Origin: Leishmania panamensis
Lineage: Eukaryota; Euglenozoa; Kinetoplastea; Trypanosomatida; Trypanosomatidae
Assembly (NCBI RefSeq): GCF_000755165.1
Contig: NC_025881.1
Span: forward strand, 964,526 to 1,028,525
Length of the DNA stretch: 64,000 bases
Direction: 5' to 3'
In this document: one piece after another, positions 52,973 through 63,667 of the stretch
Layout of the letters: every line of letters starts with the position of its first letter
Position numbering within the stretch: the first letter of the stretch is position 1
Translations under genes and position numbers: made by a program
Notes under the pieces: generated by a model
Told to the model about the DNA's origin: nothing
Database searches by the model: none
Seen by the model: only the letters and a program-made list of their open reading frames with translations

Positions 52973-53148
52973 TAAGTGCAGATGAAGGGCATAAAGGGAG
53001 GTAAAATCAGGGAAAGAAGGTGTCAGGAAAAACGCAATGACACGCAGGAAAAAGAAGAAACAAATCAGACAGGGGGTTTGGTTTCGTGTTGGTGGCGATA
53101 CCCACTAGAAATGGTGAAGCTCACTCGTTGCTAAGTGCACAGCAACGT

Positions 53149-55230
53149 CTAAGCGGGGAGCTCCTCGTTCTCCAGCAGTGTGCTGCGCTGAGCAATACGA
53201 ATATCCTCTTGTTCAAGCACGCCATCTCGAGGGACTACTGGTATCACCGCCATTTCGTCTGCAAGAGATGCGTATTCGGTATTGTTGTCCACTTCGTCGC
53301 CCTCTTGGCTAGAGTTATCACGGGAGTCGCCAGCCTCGTCAAGCTGCATTCTTGGAGCACTTACGGCGTCCTCGACGGCCATCAGTAGGTGAGAACCAGT
53401 CGGAAATTCAAATATGGTGTGCTGCGTCATCGCTGGACTAGAGAGTGTCACAAGCGAGTTCGCGGCGGAGTTGCGAAGGAGAGATTCGCGCGCCGGGACG
53501 TCGCAAGAGACGGATCCGAAGAGACTGTAGATTGAGCACAAGGATCCGCATGCCGAGTTAAGTCTAGAGTTCTGCCCCCCGTTGCCGACACCGACCCTAT
53601 CCGATGAGCCCTCGAGTTCCTCCTCCTCTTCCTCTCCGTCACCACTGTTACAGGACGGAACGTAGACGTGGGTAGCGATGTAGGCACCAATTACTAGCGG
53701 AATGACGCTCAGAAGAAACACTAAATAATGATTGAAGGGAAAAGGATGCGGTTTCGCAATCGACCACGCGAAGACCGGGGCAAATACTAAAGGCACCACA
53801 CAGCGAACCAAGCACACTAGCGATTGCTGAATACCGAACATGATGGCCACCTTGCCTTGCGGTGCTGTAAGAGACACCATGACCATGGTGAGTGCATAGT
53901 TCCAGGCCTCCATTGCCTTGCGTAGCATACCAAAGACTATTGTGTACCAGAAGCGAGTCCTCTTGCCGAGGGAGCTGGCCGTCGGTACCATGGCCGTAAA
54001 AAAGCCGTACATGAGCTGAGCGGCAATACACAACCGCACAGGACCCCCCGCATACTGGATCACCGGGGCAAAGACGACGTTTGCGAGCACTGAAGGAGCG
54101 GCGTTCATCAGTACCAGGATCGATATCTGGAACGGCGACAGATGTAAGCCACCGTTCCGAACGTCGGATGCCACCCAGAGCGGGAAAATCTCTGTGAACA
54201 TCATGTCCGATGTTGCGATGAGCATCGAGATGATGCAGACACGCCGCAGCAGCGGGTTCAAAAAGGCTTGCTTGAAGCCGAAGGGGGTATGTGGCGTAGA
54301 AGGAGAAGCCGGCGTAGGACGTGCAGCTGTGGGAGGCGGCTTCTGGGGTGCACTGCTGCCGGTTTCATTGTGGTCGTCCGCGCACATGGCCGTTACATCG
54401 GTTGCGTTGCAGTCGCACGGCAGTCGCGGCTGCACAAACCTCAGCACAGGGGCCATAAGTTTCACAATGAACGGCGGCAGCACGTCGCGTAGCGGCCGAG
54501 CATCCCTGTAGCTCTCCTGCAAGCACATGACACAGATTACCACTGCAAAAAAGTTGTATCCTGCCACAACAGCACTGGGAAGAAAGGCGGGGTGGCTGCC
54601 AACGAAGCTAGTTGAAGAAATATGCAATAAGGCTAGTGCTGAACTGGAAGCAGGGTTGTAGAGAGCGCCACCGACAGCTGAACCTATCAGGGTACCGACG
54701 CCCCACGTTAGACTGACGAGCGCCAGACCCTTCGCTCGATTCGTCGTATCGGTCAAGTCACTGATCATCGTCTTGGCAACAATCGAGCAACCGCCCAACA
54801 AGCCATGCGTGAAGCGCCAAAAGCACATGGCCAACAGGCTGCCGCTAAGTCCAAAAAAGAACATGCAAATAGCACAGCCAGATACACCAAGAACGATGGT
54901 CACCTTGCGGCCGATCATGTTACTGAGCATGCCCCATAGCTTGCCACTCACAACCTGTCCCAGCATAAAGAGGCCAACAGGAAAACCTGACGCATAGCCA
55001 GAGCTGTCAACGTCCCAACCCTTAATATACGCAATAAAGGAGGGCACAAAAGGAATCAACACGCTCCAGCAAATGCTCTCCGTGAGCAGGACGACGCAAA
55101 TAATAGACAGCTGACCCCATGGCAGAGGTGTGTCTTTGAGAGGTCGACAATTGTTTGCGCACCGCTCCAGTGGCGGTGCGGAGCCTTCTGCCTCAGTAGT
55201 AGTGCCTTTGTCCACCGGGGATATTGGCAT
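53149..55230 (-). CDS. Major facilitator superfamily transporter, 693 residues
   Basis: ATG at 55230 (upstream frame opens at TTG). Twelve membrane segments can be placed. The loop between segments 2 and 3 carries the MFS motif A form GMLSNMIGRKVTIVLG, and segment 4 carries RFTHGLLGGCSIVAKTMISD, both typical of the TetA/ZIFL-like drug:proton antiporter branch. A hydrophilic loop of about 60 residues (Pro/Thr-rich) separates the two halves near 285-330. The C-terminal tail of roughly 170 residues is acidic (EEEEEELE) and cytoplasmic, a site for regulation. Substrate cannot be told; related plant and parasite proteins move metals, organic anions or drugs. The gene lies inside a 5.7-kb segment bounded by perfect direct repeats (element B), and element A follows its stop codon, so copy-number change and 3' UTR regulation are both plausible. 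Confidence 0.9.
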   Translation of the reverse strand: MPISPVDKGTTTEAEGSAPPLERCANNCRPLKDTPLPWGQLSIICVVLLTESICWSVLIPFVPSFIAYIKGWDVDSSGYASGFPVGLFMLGQVVSGKLWGMLSNMIGRKVTIVLGVSGCAICMFFFGLSGSLLAMCFWRFTHGLLGGCSIVAKTMISDLTDTTNRAKGLALVSLTWGVGTLIGSAVGGALYNPASSSALALLHISSTSFVGSHPAFLPSAVVAGYNFFAVVICVMCLQESYRDARPLRDVLPPFIVKLMAPVLRFVQPRLPCDCNATDVTAMCADDHNETGSSAPQKPPPTAARPTPASPSTPHTPFGFKQAFLNPLLRRVCIISMLIATSDMMFTEIFPLWVASDVRNGGLHLSPFQISILVLMNAAPSVLANVVFAPVIQYAGGPVRLCIAAQLMYGFFTAMVPTASSLGKRTRFWYTIVFGMLRKAMEAWNYALTMVMVSLTAPQGKVAIMFGIQQSLVCLVRCVVPLVFAPVFAWSIAKPHPFPFNHYLVFLLSVIPLVIGAYIATHVYVPSCNSGDGEEEEEELEGSSDRVGVGNGGQNSRLNSACGSLCSIYSLFGSVSCDVPARESLLRNSAANSLVTLSSPAMTQHTIFEFPTGSHLLMAVEDAVSAPRMQLDEAGDSRDNSSQEGDEVDNNTEYASLADEMAVIPVVPRDGVLEQEDIRIAQRSTLLENEELPA

Positions 55231-56064
55231 CGTTTTTGGCGCCCCCCGGGCCGTGAAGCAAAGGCCAGGAGGGGGGAGACAGACGTCAACGATGAGTACC
55301 CTCCACACAGCTGCGCAGTCTGAAAAGCAAATGCGGGGGCATACACGCCACAAATTCTTCTAGCGATTCCAGAACTCGCTACAAACGACCGTGAGGACGA
55401 GTACGTGTGACAGAGGGGGGTAAGAGGAAAAGAAGAGGAAGCGCACACCGACAAGCAGTACACCTGTGTGTGTGAGAGGAGGAAGGGTGAAGGGCAGCAG
55501 CCCCAACGGACGTTTTTCTCTGGAGCCGCACTCCCGTTTCGGCGCTCAGAGGCAAGTTATTAAGGGGGGAAAGAGAGCGTAGCAGATAAGGTTAAACTAA
55601 ACAAGATAATGAAAAGTGGTTGGTAAGCGTCTGTGAATGATTGTCACCCTTGAATTTCAGCGCTTGTGGAGTCTGTGTATAGTGGGTGTGTCCTTTCTGA
55701 TTCCTCTCCCGGTAAGTGCGTGAATTCAAAACAGACAGGGGGGAAAAAGGGCCAATCAGCGACTGGGAACTTCAAGCCACAGAACACAGCATAACGCGCA
55801 TCAGCAACAATTTGCACTCCGCCTCGTCGGGAGTTCTTCGTTGTTCTGACTTCTGTGCGCATCACTCCTATGAATATCGCTTGTGCGCGCAGTACGACAC
55901 CGTAAACCACAACAAGTAGAGATGACAGAAGAAACAAAATGGCGCAACAACAACTACCATAGAGAGGAGGGAGAAGCACACGCAGGCCCCTTCTCCAGCG
56001 ATGAATCATTTTCATTGTTGAGGCATCTCTTCCATTACACCACAGACGCATACACACACACACA
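55231..56064. other. Spacer between the MFS gene and element B copy 2
   Basis: About 830 bp with no gene seen, ending in a short CA run (56052-56066) joined to element B. Confidence 0.5.
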
Positions 56065-56851
56065 CAGAAGTCAGCAGTCCCACACGCGCGCAGCGCCGCA
56101 CTCCTGCGTCCGCCGCCTCGCACCACGGCAGGGACCTCGCCGCCCAGGAGGAGCCCACCCGCCCACCTGCCGTCGAGCCGGGCCACGCGTCTTGCAGGCT
56201 CTCTCCGGGTGGTGGTGGGTCTAGGTGCATGCGGGGGAGGGGAGGGGGCACAAGGAGCAAGTCGGCCGGCCTCAGACCAGCGCCCTCTGCTACACGGGGG
56301 TGCCCTGCCTGCGCTGTGGCGCGGCCACTCTCCACGCTGGAGTCTCGTGGAAGCGGCGCTGTGATTTGGGGCACCCGGCACCCGGCACTTGTGCCTCGCC
56401 GCCAGCTCGGCCGAATGGGGGGAGACGCCACCCCATCTCGCACGCACGCACAGTGGAGCTGAGCGGCGCAGGTCGCCCCGCGCCACTCGCGCCTGCCCTC
56501 TGCTCACCTCCGCATGCCCCTGCTCGCGGGCGCTGCCACGGGTCTGTGGCGGCAGCGGCATTCCGCCCCACACTGAGCACGCGCGCACAGCGACACCCAC
56601 CCGACAGGGGAAGCCCATGCAGCACGCGCGCGCGAGGTCCGTTATCAACCTCACCGTGTGCACGGCCATTGCGGGCCATGCCGGGCACTACGTCAGGTCC
56701 GACGCCCTCATTGGCACACACAGGTGCGGCTACCGCAGTGCTAGCAGAGCAGCAGGCAGCGCGCCATCTGCGCTCCACGTTGTCGCTGCTACTCACGCAC
56801 TGCTGCAGGAACCCAAGGCAGGAGCAAGTGTCTGTGCACAACTGGGAGTGG
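56065..56851 (-). mobile_element. Dispersed GC-rich element B, copy 2
   Basis: Same 787 bp as 50343-51129, in the same orientation, offset 5722 bp, with no difference found. A CA repeat again precedes the CAGAAG edge, but shorter (about seven units). The right flank after CTGGGAGTGG is unrelated to that of copy 1. An open frame of 341 residues on the minus strand runs across this copy into the flank; it is a composition effect, not a gene. Confidence 0.8.
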
Positions 56852-58637
56852 CTGTGAGGAAATACTTTTTAGTGTTGTTGGGTTCTTTTCAGGGAATGCA
56901 GCTGGATACGAACGTGTCGAGGATGCTCATCACCGGAATGGCAGAGGGTCACTGCTTTGACTTCGTCGTTGAGGAGATAAGGTGCGACCGCGGATCTGTA
57001 TGCGCTTTCAATGAAGGAGAGAAGCCCCACCGTGGTGCTACTTGTGTTTTTCCCGGCACCGCAGTGTTGTGAATTCCGAACATTACATGCTGTACAGCGT
57101 TGTGGTGGAGATGTGTCTCATGGAGCATAGCGGAGTGTGTATGAACGGTTTGCCATGGAGCGGAGGAATTTGACACCGTTCGGGCGTCGCTTAGGTCCAC
57201 TGCACGGCCACGACACACGGCGTTGGCGAGGCCCAATATGCGGCTCAGCGTCACCGCAGCACCGGAAAACAGGGACAGACGGTGGATAGATGTGCGTAGG
57301 GGTTGAATTGTGAGCGTAATTCGCACTGAGTTCGTGAAGACATCATCATGCCGGCGCTCATCTTCGTCACAGTGTCAGCTCCATCCTACCCTCCGATAAC
57401 AAGAGTCCGTGAGCCGTAACTCACGGCAGGCTGCTGCAGGCTCTTGGTTTGCCCACAAAGAGTGGCCTGGGACACCACGGAGAGGCGGCCTGCATCAGCA
57501 GAGTTTCCAAAAGCTGGCTAAACAAAGCAGAGCAGAAGCGTTCATGTGCCCTTGGGCCGCTGAGAAGCAAACAGCGGCTTAGTTCCTGTGAACAGGCCCT
57601 TGCTAGTATGCGCGGGAGTGAGCGCGCACACTCCTGTGTTTGTGCAGATGCCTGCGTCAATGGGCGTCGCGCAAAACAGTAGAGAGAAGAGAGAGACGTG
57701 GAGAAAGGCAGAGCAAACGGAAGACGGCATAGCGGTAACATAAGTCCAGCATTGACTTCTGGTAGGGACACCATTAAGAAGAGATCAAAGGGCGAACCTT
57801 CAACACACACATATATATATAATGGTAGCTTAATGCACATCGCCTAGCAGCCTGGCATGTAGTTGTAGCTGACGTTTCTACTCACGGGTCGCGCGTGTGC
57901 ATTTTTTGCCCTGTATCACCCTTCTTCTCTTGGAACAACGAACCTCTTCAGATCCTTGTCGAGGTTGTTGCCACGCAGACGTGTACAAATGCTCGAGGGG
58001 CTAAACAGCACACAGCCAGAGCGCGCAAGTCGATAATGGAGTGCAACTGGGCCAGTGTGTTTTCTTTGCAGTCGTTCACTCTTCCTGAGGGCGTCTCAGC
58101 CAGTCCCTATTCGTCCTGACGTCTTGTCCCTCAGTAAAACCCACATACGCAGGCACACAAGTTACGCGCATGAACCCGGAGGCAGACTGTGAAGAAGCGC
58201 AGAGACTATAAAGGGAGGAGGGGGGAGATGGTGAGGTCGTAGTGGAAGTGACACGATCAATTCATCTCACTCTCCGTTTTATGTTTAATTTTACTATTTT
58301 TGCAGCTGAGAGATAAGCAGAGAAGGGGGGACGGGGGAGGGAGGGGGTACAAAGTCACGAGGCGCAAACGACTATGGAAGAAGACGGGAGAGAGCCAAAT
58401 CAGTCGACAGTGCGCGAGGTACAAACAACAAGACAAACGAGAGCTGAAGCATAACAGAATACGAATAAGTGAAGGCACGATAAAGCGCGGCGGCGGCGGC
58501 AGCAGCAGCGAAGAAGGGGAAAAAAGGGGGAAAAAAGAGAAGAAGATCACTCCTTTTCTCTCCTACCCTTTAGGACGTCGTTGAAAATGCCTCGGAGGAG
58601 ATGGCAAAGATGGAGAGCAGCGAACGCGTTGTGCATC
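56852..58637. other. Spacer right of element B copy 2, with coding-like fragments
   Basis: 1.8 kb. The first 550 bp have balanced composition and short coding-like frames on both strands (plus about 56897-57070; minus 56949-57326), possibly decayed sequence. The remainder is spacer, with a small TA repeat near 57811-57821 and a G/A-rich run near 58320-58345. No intact gene or domain recognised. Confidence 0.4.
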
Positions 58638-59138
58638 TCACGCAGGCTCATGGTTCTCCACGCTTTGCTCTCTTTCACTAGCCTGCTGTAGTAGACGACG
58701 TCGCTTTGGCAAAAGCCAGCACAGCATGGAAGCATCAACGCACAGCATCACAACGCAAGCACCAATAAGCACAAGAAGCGTTGTAAGTCGCCACTGATGC
58801 TTCGGAGCTGTCCGAGATGCGGACACGGGTGAGGTGAAGACCACGGGGTACGACACACTCCCGTGAAAACCAAATCCATTGGTGAACAGAGCGGATTCGC
58901 GCGCTAACGTTGATGCCGATGAAATCCACGGTGTCAGGTCTACCGCGCCACACGTGAGCGACGAAGTGGTGTCTCCAGTCACAAACACCTGTGAGAAGAG
59001 CGGGCGTGGCTCATCAGCCTTGCCAGTGTCTGGGGCAATTATCGACAAAAAGTGGCGCATGAGAAAACGATCAGCACAGGCGATGTCAGCGCAGTCAGAC
59101 ACGAAGTCCGTAAAGCTCTCGGCAGCACAGATAGCCAT
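58638..59138 (-). CDS. Small single-span membrane protein, 166 residues
   Basis: ATG at 59138. A strong splice signal lies just upstream: a pyrimidine tract ending in GTGCAG with the AG at 59167-59166, about 27 nt before the ATG. The first 115 residues contain paired cysteines (DCADIACADRF, SLTCGAVDL) and look like a lumenal or extracellular domain. One membrane segment (LTTLLVLIGACVVMLCVDAS) follows near 122-145, then a basic stop-transfer sequence (KRRR) and a short cytoplasmic tail, giving type I topology. No signal peptide is evident, so this could be the surviving 3' part of a larger surface protein. A plus-strand frame of similar length overlaps (59052-59261) and also has protein-like composition, which lowers confidence. 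Confidence 0.5.
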   Translation of the reverse strand: MAICAAESFTDFVSDCADIACADRFLMRHFLSIIAPDTGKADEPRPLFSQVFVTGDTTSSLTCGAVDLTPWISSASTLARESALFTNGFGFHGSVSYPVVFTSPVSASRTAPKHQWRLTTLLVLIGACVVMLCVDASMLCWLLPKRRRLLQQASEREQSVENHEPA

Positions 59139-59165
59139 GTTGATAGCGAAATGTATCGCAAGCTG

Positions 59166-59195
59166 CTGCACAAAGGCAAAGGGAAAAAACTAAAG
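59166..59195 (-). promoter_or_regulatory. Predicted trans-splice acceptor of the small membrane protein gene
   Basis: T/C-rich tract of about 25 nt ending in GTGCAG on the minus strand; the clearest acceptor in the right third of the window. Confidence 0.5.
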
Positions 59196-62100
59196 CCACG
59201 TAAGCAGGGCAACAATGAGGACGAGCTGGACGTTTCTATGAACGCTAAACTTCCTCTGTGAGGCGTGCGTGTTTGGCTGTGGCTACCCTTTCCTTTTCCA
59301 AGAACTACAACTCCAGCCCTGTCCGTTGGCGATAGATACGAGAAAAGTGGAATGCGCAGCGAGGTCTTTTTCACCGGATGTGCGTGGCGAGAATAACACC
59401 TCTTCTTACCCTGGATTGTTGGATGATTCTGACGCAGAGAAGAACTTTGTGACTTCGATTGAAAGCGCTGCCGCGTTTGTGAAAGACGGCGTCGTCGGTG
59501 TTAGGATGTTATGCAGAAGAGGAGTTTTTACAGAATCAAAAAATGAAAGACAAAGGTCTGTCGTTCTGAGATGAGTTGAGGCAAGAGCGACTTATTTTTT
59601 TCGCTAGTTGCCAAGAGCAAGTGAGACGCAGTGAAACATACCGTCTTGGGTTCGGTAGGCACAATAGTGGGGAAGTCGTGCTGCCGCACCATGTTGGCTG
59701 CCGGAAATCATTGGGCGTCAAATTCAGTTCCCGTTTCCCCCTTTCCGCTCTGCAGAACCACCTCTGTCCGCCACGGTAGTGCACTGTGAGCGGAAGTAGG
59801 CCACTATTGAGAGTGACAGCAGGTGAAATCGGCGACGCGAGTCTCACGACCCCCTCTCATCACCACGACCACGGACTTGCAGTTCTAGCCGCTGACTGCC
59901 CATTCATGCGCACAGAAAACATCTCTTCAGGGGCAAGAGGACATCTCAGCTCGAGCGCGTGTGATCCACCGCAAGTGATTTGGCTGGGAGACAGGGGAAG
60001 CCGATTTGTTGTCCTCTTTGGTCAGTGATTGTCAACGTGATGTCAAGCGCATACGACAATGAGAAGAATAAACGAGCACGACAACTCTAAATAAATAAAG
60101 GCACCACAAAAACCACCCATAGCACCGCTTGCCTATTGCTTCTTTTGTCCCTCTGCAAGTCTTCCAGAGTCGAGCAGGTCATACTGCGCGTCTGTCATTA
60201 CTCTCCCAAAGCGCAGCAGCTCCTAGGCCACAGTGCAAGGAGCATGATGGTCCTCCATCACATCCCGTTCTTTCCATCGAGGTCATTGTTCCTTTCGTTT
60301 GCTTATTTCTTTTCCTTTCATGTTCCATTAGCTCTGAGTTCGGATTCCGCGCGATGCAGCCAATGATGGGGTCTTTATTGTCTTTCTGCTTATTTTTTTT
60401 CTTCGAACAACTCTCCAGCTGAGAAGACCGGCCGACCGTTAGCGCACACAAAAAGAAAGAAGCGCCATAACTGTGCAGCAACACCCGCATACAGGAGTGT
60501 GCGTACACAGCAAACCACTTTAGACAGGGAGAAACGTTGTGGGGGTTCTTAGCGATCAAGAAATCGCAGTAGGGTCAGCGCCCACGCAGATACACGCAGG
60601 TGGGTGTACAAGGCGCTGTGGTGGCAGACGGTGAGGCTTGAAACAGCACTGGGCGAAAACGACAAGAAGAGAGGCAAGAGTAAAGCATGTAGAGCAAAGG
60701 AAGTCGTATATTCAGCAGTGCAACATTACATCAGCTGAAAGGGAAATTCGTGTGAAAAAAGAGAGGAAAGCCGGAAAAGGAAGAGGATTCCATGAAAATA
60801 ACCAAGGTGAGGGCGAAGAAACCATCTGATACGAAGAAGGGAAAAAAAAAAACACGCCCACCAGCTTCAACACAACAAAGGCAACGGATAGAAAGCTGAT
60901 AGCACACCTAAGAGGTCCCCTCCTGGACATATTGACGACACTTTTTGTGGGATATCAGAGACAATGATTGGGTGCTTGCCGTTGTCCTCCGTGTTTGCTT
61001 TTAGTTCTCATCTCAGTTTTTCTTTTGGGGCTACTGCAAACAACAGCGACTCGGATGAGCTGTCCTCATGAACTTTGCTCTTTCGCGAGCCGTGCGTGGG
61101 GGGGGGGTGAGTAAAGTAGTTCATGCTAGCCTCTGAGCCTCACACCGTAACCACAACCGTGGCAAGAAGGGCATGCAGCACCACTCATGTTAGTATTGCA
61201 TTATGCACTTTTTGCTCTGTAGGTCTGAACAGCTCTCATGGGCACGATTCTTTGTTCGTTTCTCTGGGACGAGAAAAAACCACCTGGGCAGCATGCGTCT
61301 ATCCATTTTCAGAAGCGCGCTCGCTCCACGCTGATATATGAAGTTAAATGAAGTGCATGTGGGGGATGGGGGAGGGGGACGAGTGCAGGGATACCCAAGA
61401 GCTAAAATACCCTGGCTAAAAAAGGCGAAAAGAAACAAAAAGAGAATCACAAAAAAGCACACGGAGAGAGGGTGGGGGCCGAGGAAAGAGAAACATACAC
61501 GAAGGAGAACAAGAATCAAACACCGTGCTTCTCAAATGCAAAGCGAGAACCGGAGCGACGCGGTAGGAAGGCGGGGGCACCACCCCAAGTGGGTGCTACA
61601 CTACTACGTGTATGGTTCCTCTACCGCCATCCGACATGCACACCACATCTGTCGTGAGGTAGCGGAGAAGAAAAAGTGCGGCGCTGCATTACCAGCATGT
61701 GTGTGGGGGATATGCGTCGCAGAAGAAAAAAGATACGGAAGCACATCGACTCGATGAGAGCGGCATGAGGCCTCTACCCTGGGCTAACCAGAGTCACCTT
61801 CGCCGTGCCTAATTTCTGTTCTCCTCGGCGCTCCCTATCCAAGTCTCTTACTCTCCATGATGCCTCTTCAACTAGCGAGAAACCCAGGCGTTAACACAAC
61901 GGGTCTTACTCAATACGGCGAATGCGCGACACAAGTTGAAGGCGAACACAACTTTTCACAGAAAAAGAGAGCAGGCCTCTATAACTGATCATAAGCATGG
62001 AGATATCGCAACCACAGGCTTTCGCGGATGAAGACGAGAGGATGAGGCATCCGTGCCACGTAAAGGCGCCTCCACAGGACGCACAGTCAGGCATAAAGTA

Positions 62101-62348
62101 GAAACAGAACCAACACACACACACAACATCAAATGGGATGTCTCATCACCACAAGTCAAGTAATAACAATCGACAGAGAAGCAGGACACAATAAATACGG
62201 TGGGTACACACAAAAAGCCTCAACTACGCAACACAGTTGTGTAGCATTGCCAGGGTTCAAAGGACATGGGCAATGACCTACCACTCAACCGTCAGTTTCT
62301 TATTCTGTGCTGAGGTACACACCCTCAAAGACACGAAAAAAAAAGAAC

Positions 62349-62370
62349 ATATATATATATATATATATAT
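62349..62370. repeat. AT microsatellite
   Basis: Eleven uninterrupted AT units. Confidence 0.9.
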
Positions 62371-63667
62371 AGATGTGGATACAGGCACCGGTGAAAGTCG
62401 CCCGTGAATGGAATTCAGGAGATCGACACAGAGAGAACAGAGAACGCTCACGAGAGCTCGTCCAGCGAACAGCTCTCCGGCGCGTCTTAAGTCCATGACA
62501 GTTACTTACACTGTCTCTCGCTGTCCCGTTGATGTTGATGGTTTTCCTTTTTCGAATTCAACACCTCCATGAACGATAGAGATAAAAAAGCGAACAGTTA
62601 CACCCCACAACACAACACCAACGAAACAAGCAAGAGAAGAGAAACGTATGGGTGTCGGTCAGGGTGGGGTAGGTGGATGGTGAATCTCAAGGGATGAGTG
62701 CACCACCAAAGCAGGAACACGCGGGGACGTAGACGTGACACCAAAGGACCACAATCGTAAGCACATAAGAAGCGAACAGCTGCTGTAGACGATGAGCAAC
62801 GACGAAAACCAGAGGGAGGAGGAGAAAAAAAGGGCGCGAAAAACAGACAAGCAACAACAAATCTACCAAGAGGCAAGCAAGCATGCGAGCAACGAGAGAC
62901 AAACAAAAGGAAAAACTCGCATCTGTCCCAACCGCGCACGCGAAAGAGAAGAGGGCCAATGGCGCGAAAGAGAGGAGAGAGTCTGAGAAGAATCATGAAA
63001 CGTATACACATAAAGAAGCGTATAATGAGGAAGAGAGGAACTATGCTGAAGATCAGCCGACACTCAAAACAAACAAACAACATGAGACGAGAAAGAAAGA
63101 TAGGGGTGACAGAAAAAAGGGAGGGGGAGAACAGAAAAAGGGCCAGTGCGCAATCCACACGCACGCAGACACCCAAGCAACAGCAACAAGAGCAGCAAGG
63201 AAGAGGGGAAAAAAATGCTGCAACCGAGAAAAGAGGATGGGAATGGGAGAAGAAGCGAATGCCATGACATACAGACACACCCACCTCTCGAAGGAACGAA
63301 GACACTATACACAGGGAGAGGGGAGTCTAAGCGGGAGGAGGGTCTCTTAGAGAGAAACGAAAACAAACAAAAAAGTACCAAACACAACATAAGAAGCTAC
63401 CGCGCAGCAGCAAGCTGTTGGAGGACTGAGAGGGAGGGGCGAAAGCAAGAGAGAGACACTGCGCTCCCGTACCTTCGTGCTATTGTGTAAGTGGAGGAGT
63501 CAGGGTCCATGTCAGCGATGATGCCTGGTATGCGTCTCCGGGTGTACCTTCACGTATTGTGTGTGCAAGTGAGATGAACGAGTCTGCCCCCGCCCCCTCC
63601 CTCCAGTTGTGTGTCACTGCCTGGGGGTGGCCACATGCGCTCTTTTTTTTTGTGCTTTCACGAGCTC

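Larger units (their letters stand above)
59139..63667. other. 4.5-kb gene-poor gap
   Basis: No convincing gene. From 59139 to about 60030 both strands show short frames of mixed composition (for example plus 59269-59574), possibly fossil sequence. From 60030 on, the sequence is UTR-like: T-rich and A-rich tracts, a G-rich run near 61088-61097, an AT microsatellite (62349-62370), and a long A/G-rich stretch (62600-63380) whose minus translation is Phe/Leu/Ser/Cys-rich and not a protein. Confidence 0.45.

Noticed and set aside
55644..56669. 341-codon minus-strand open frame across element B copy 2 and its flank
   Set aside because: It is open because the element is GC-rich; the same element in copy 1 continues into an unrelated tail, composition is Arg/Ala/Gly/Pro-rich, and no domain is visible.
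62598..63305. 235-codon minus-strand open frame
   Set aside because: Translation is dominated by Phe, Leu, Ser, Cys and Arg from an A/G-rich plus strand; it reads as a pyrimidine-rich untranslated region.
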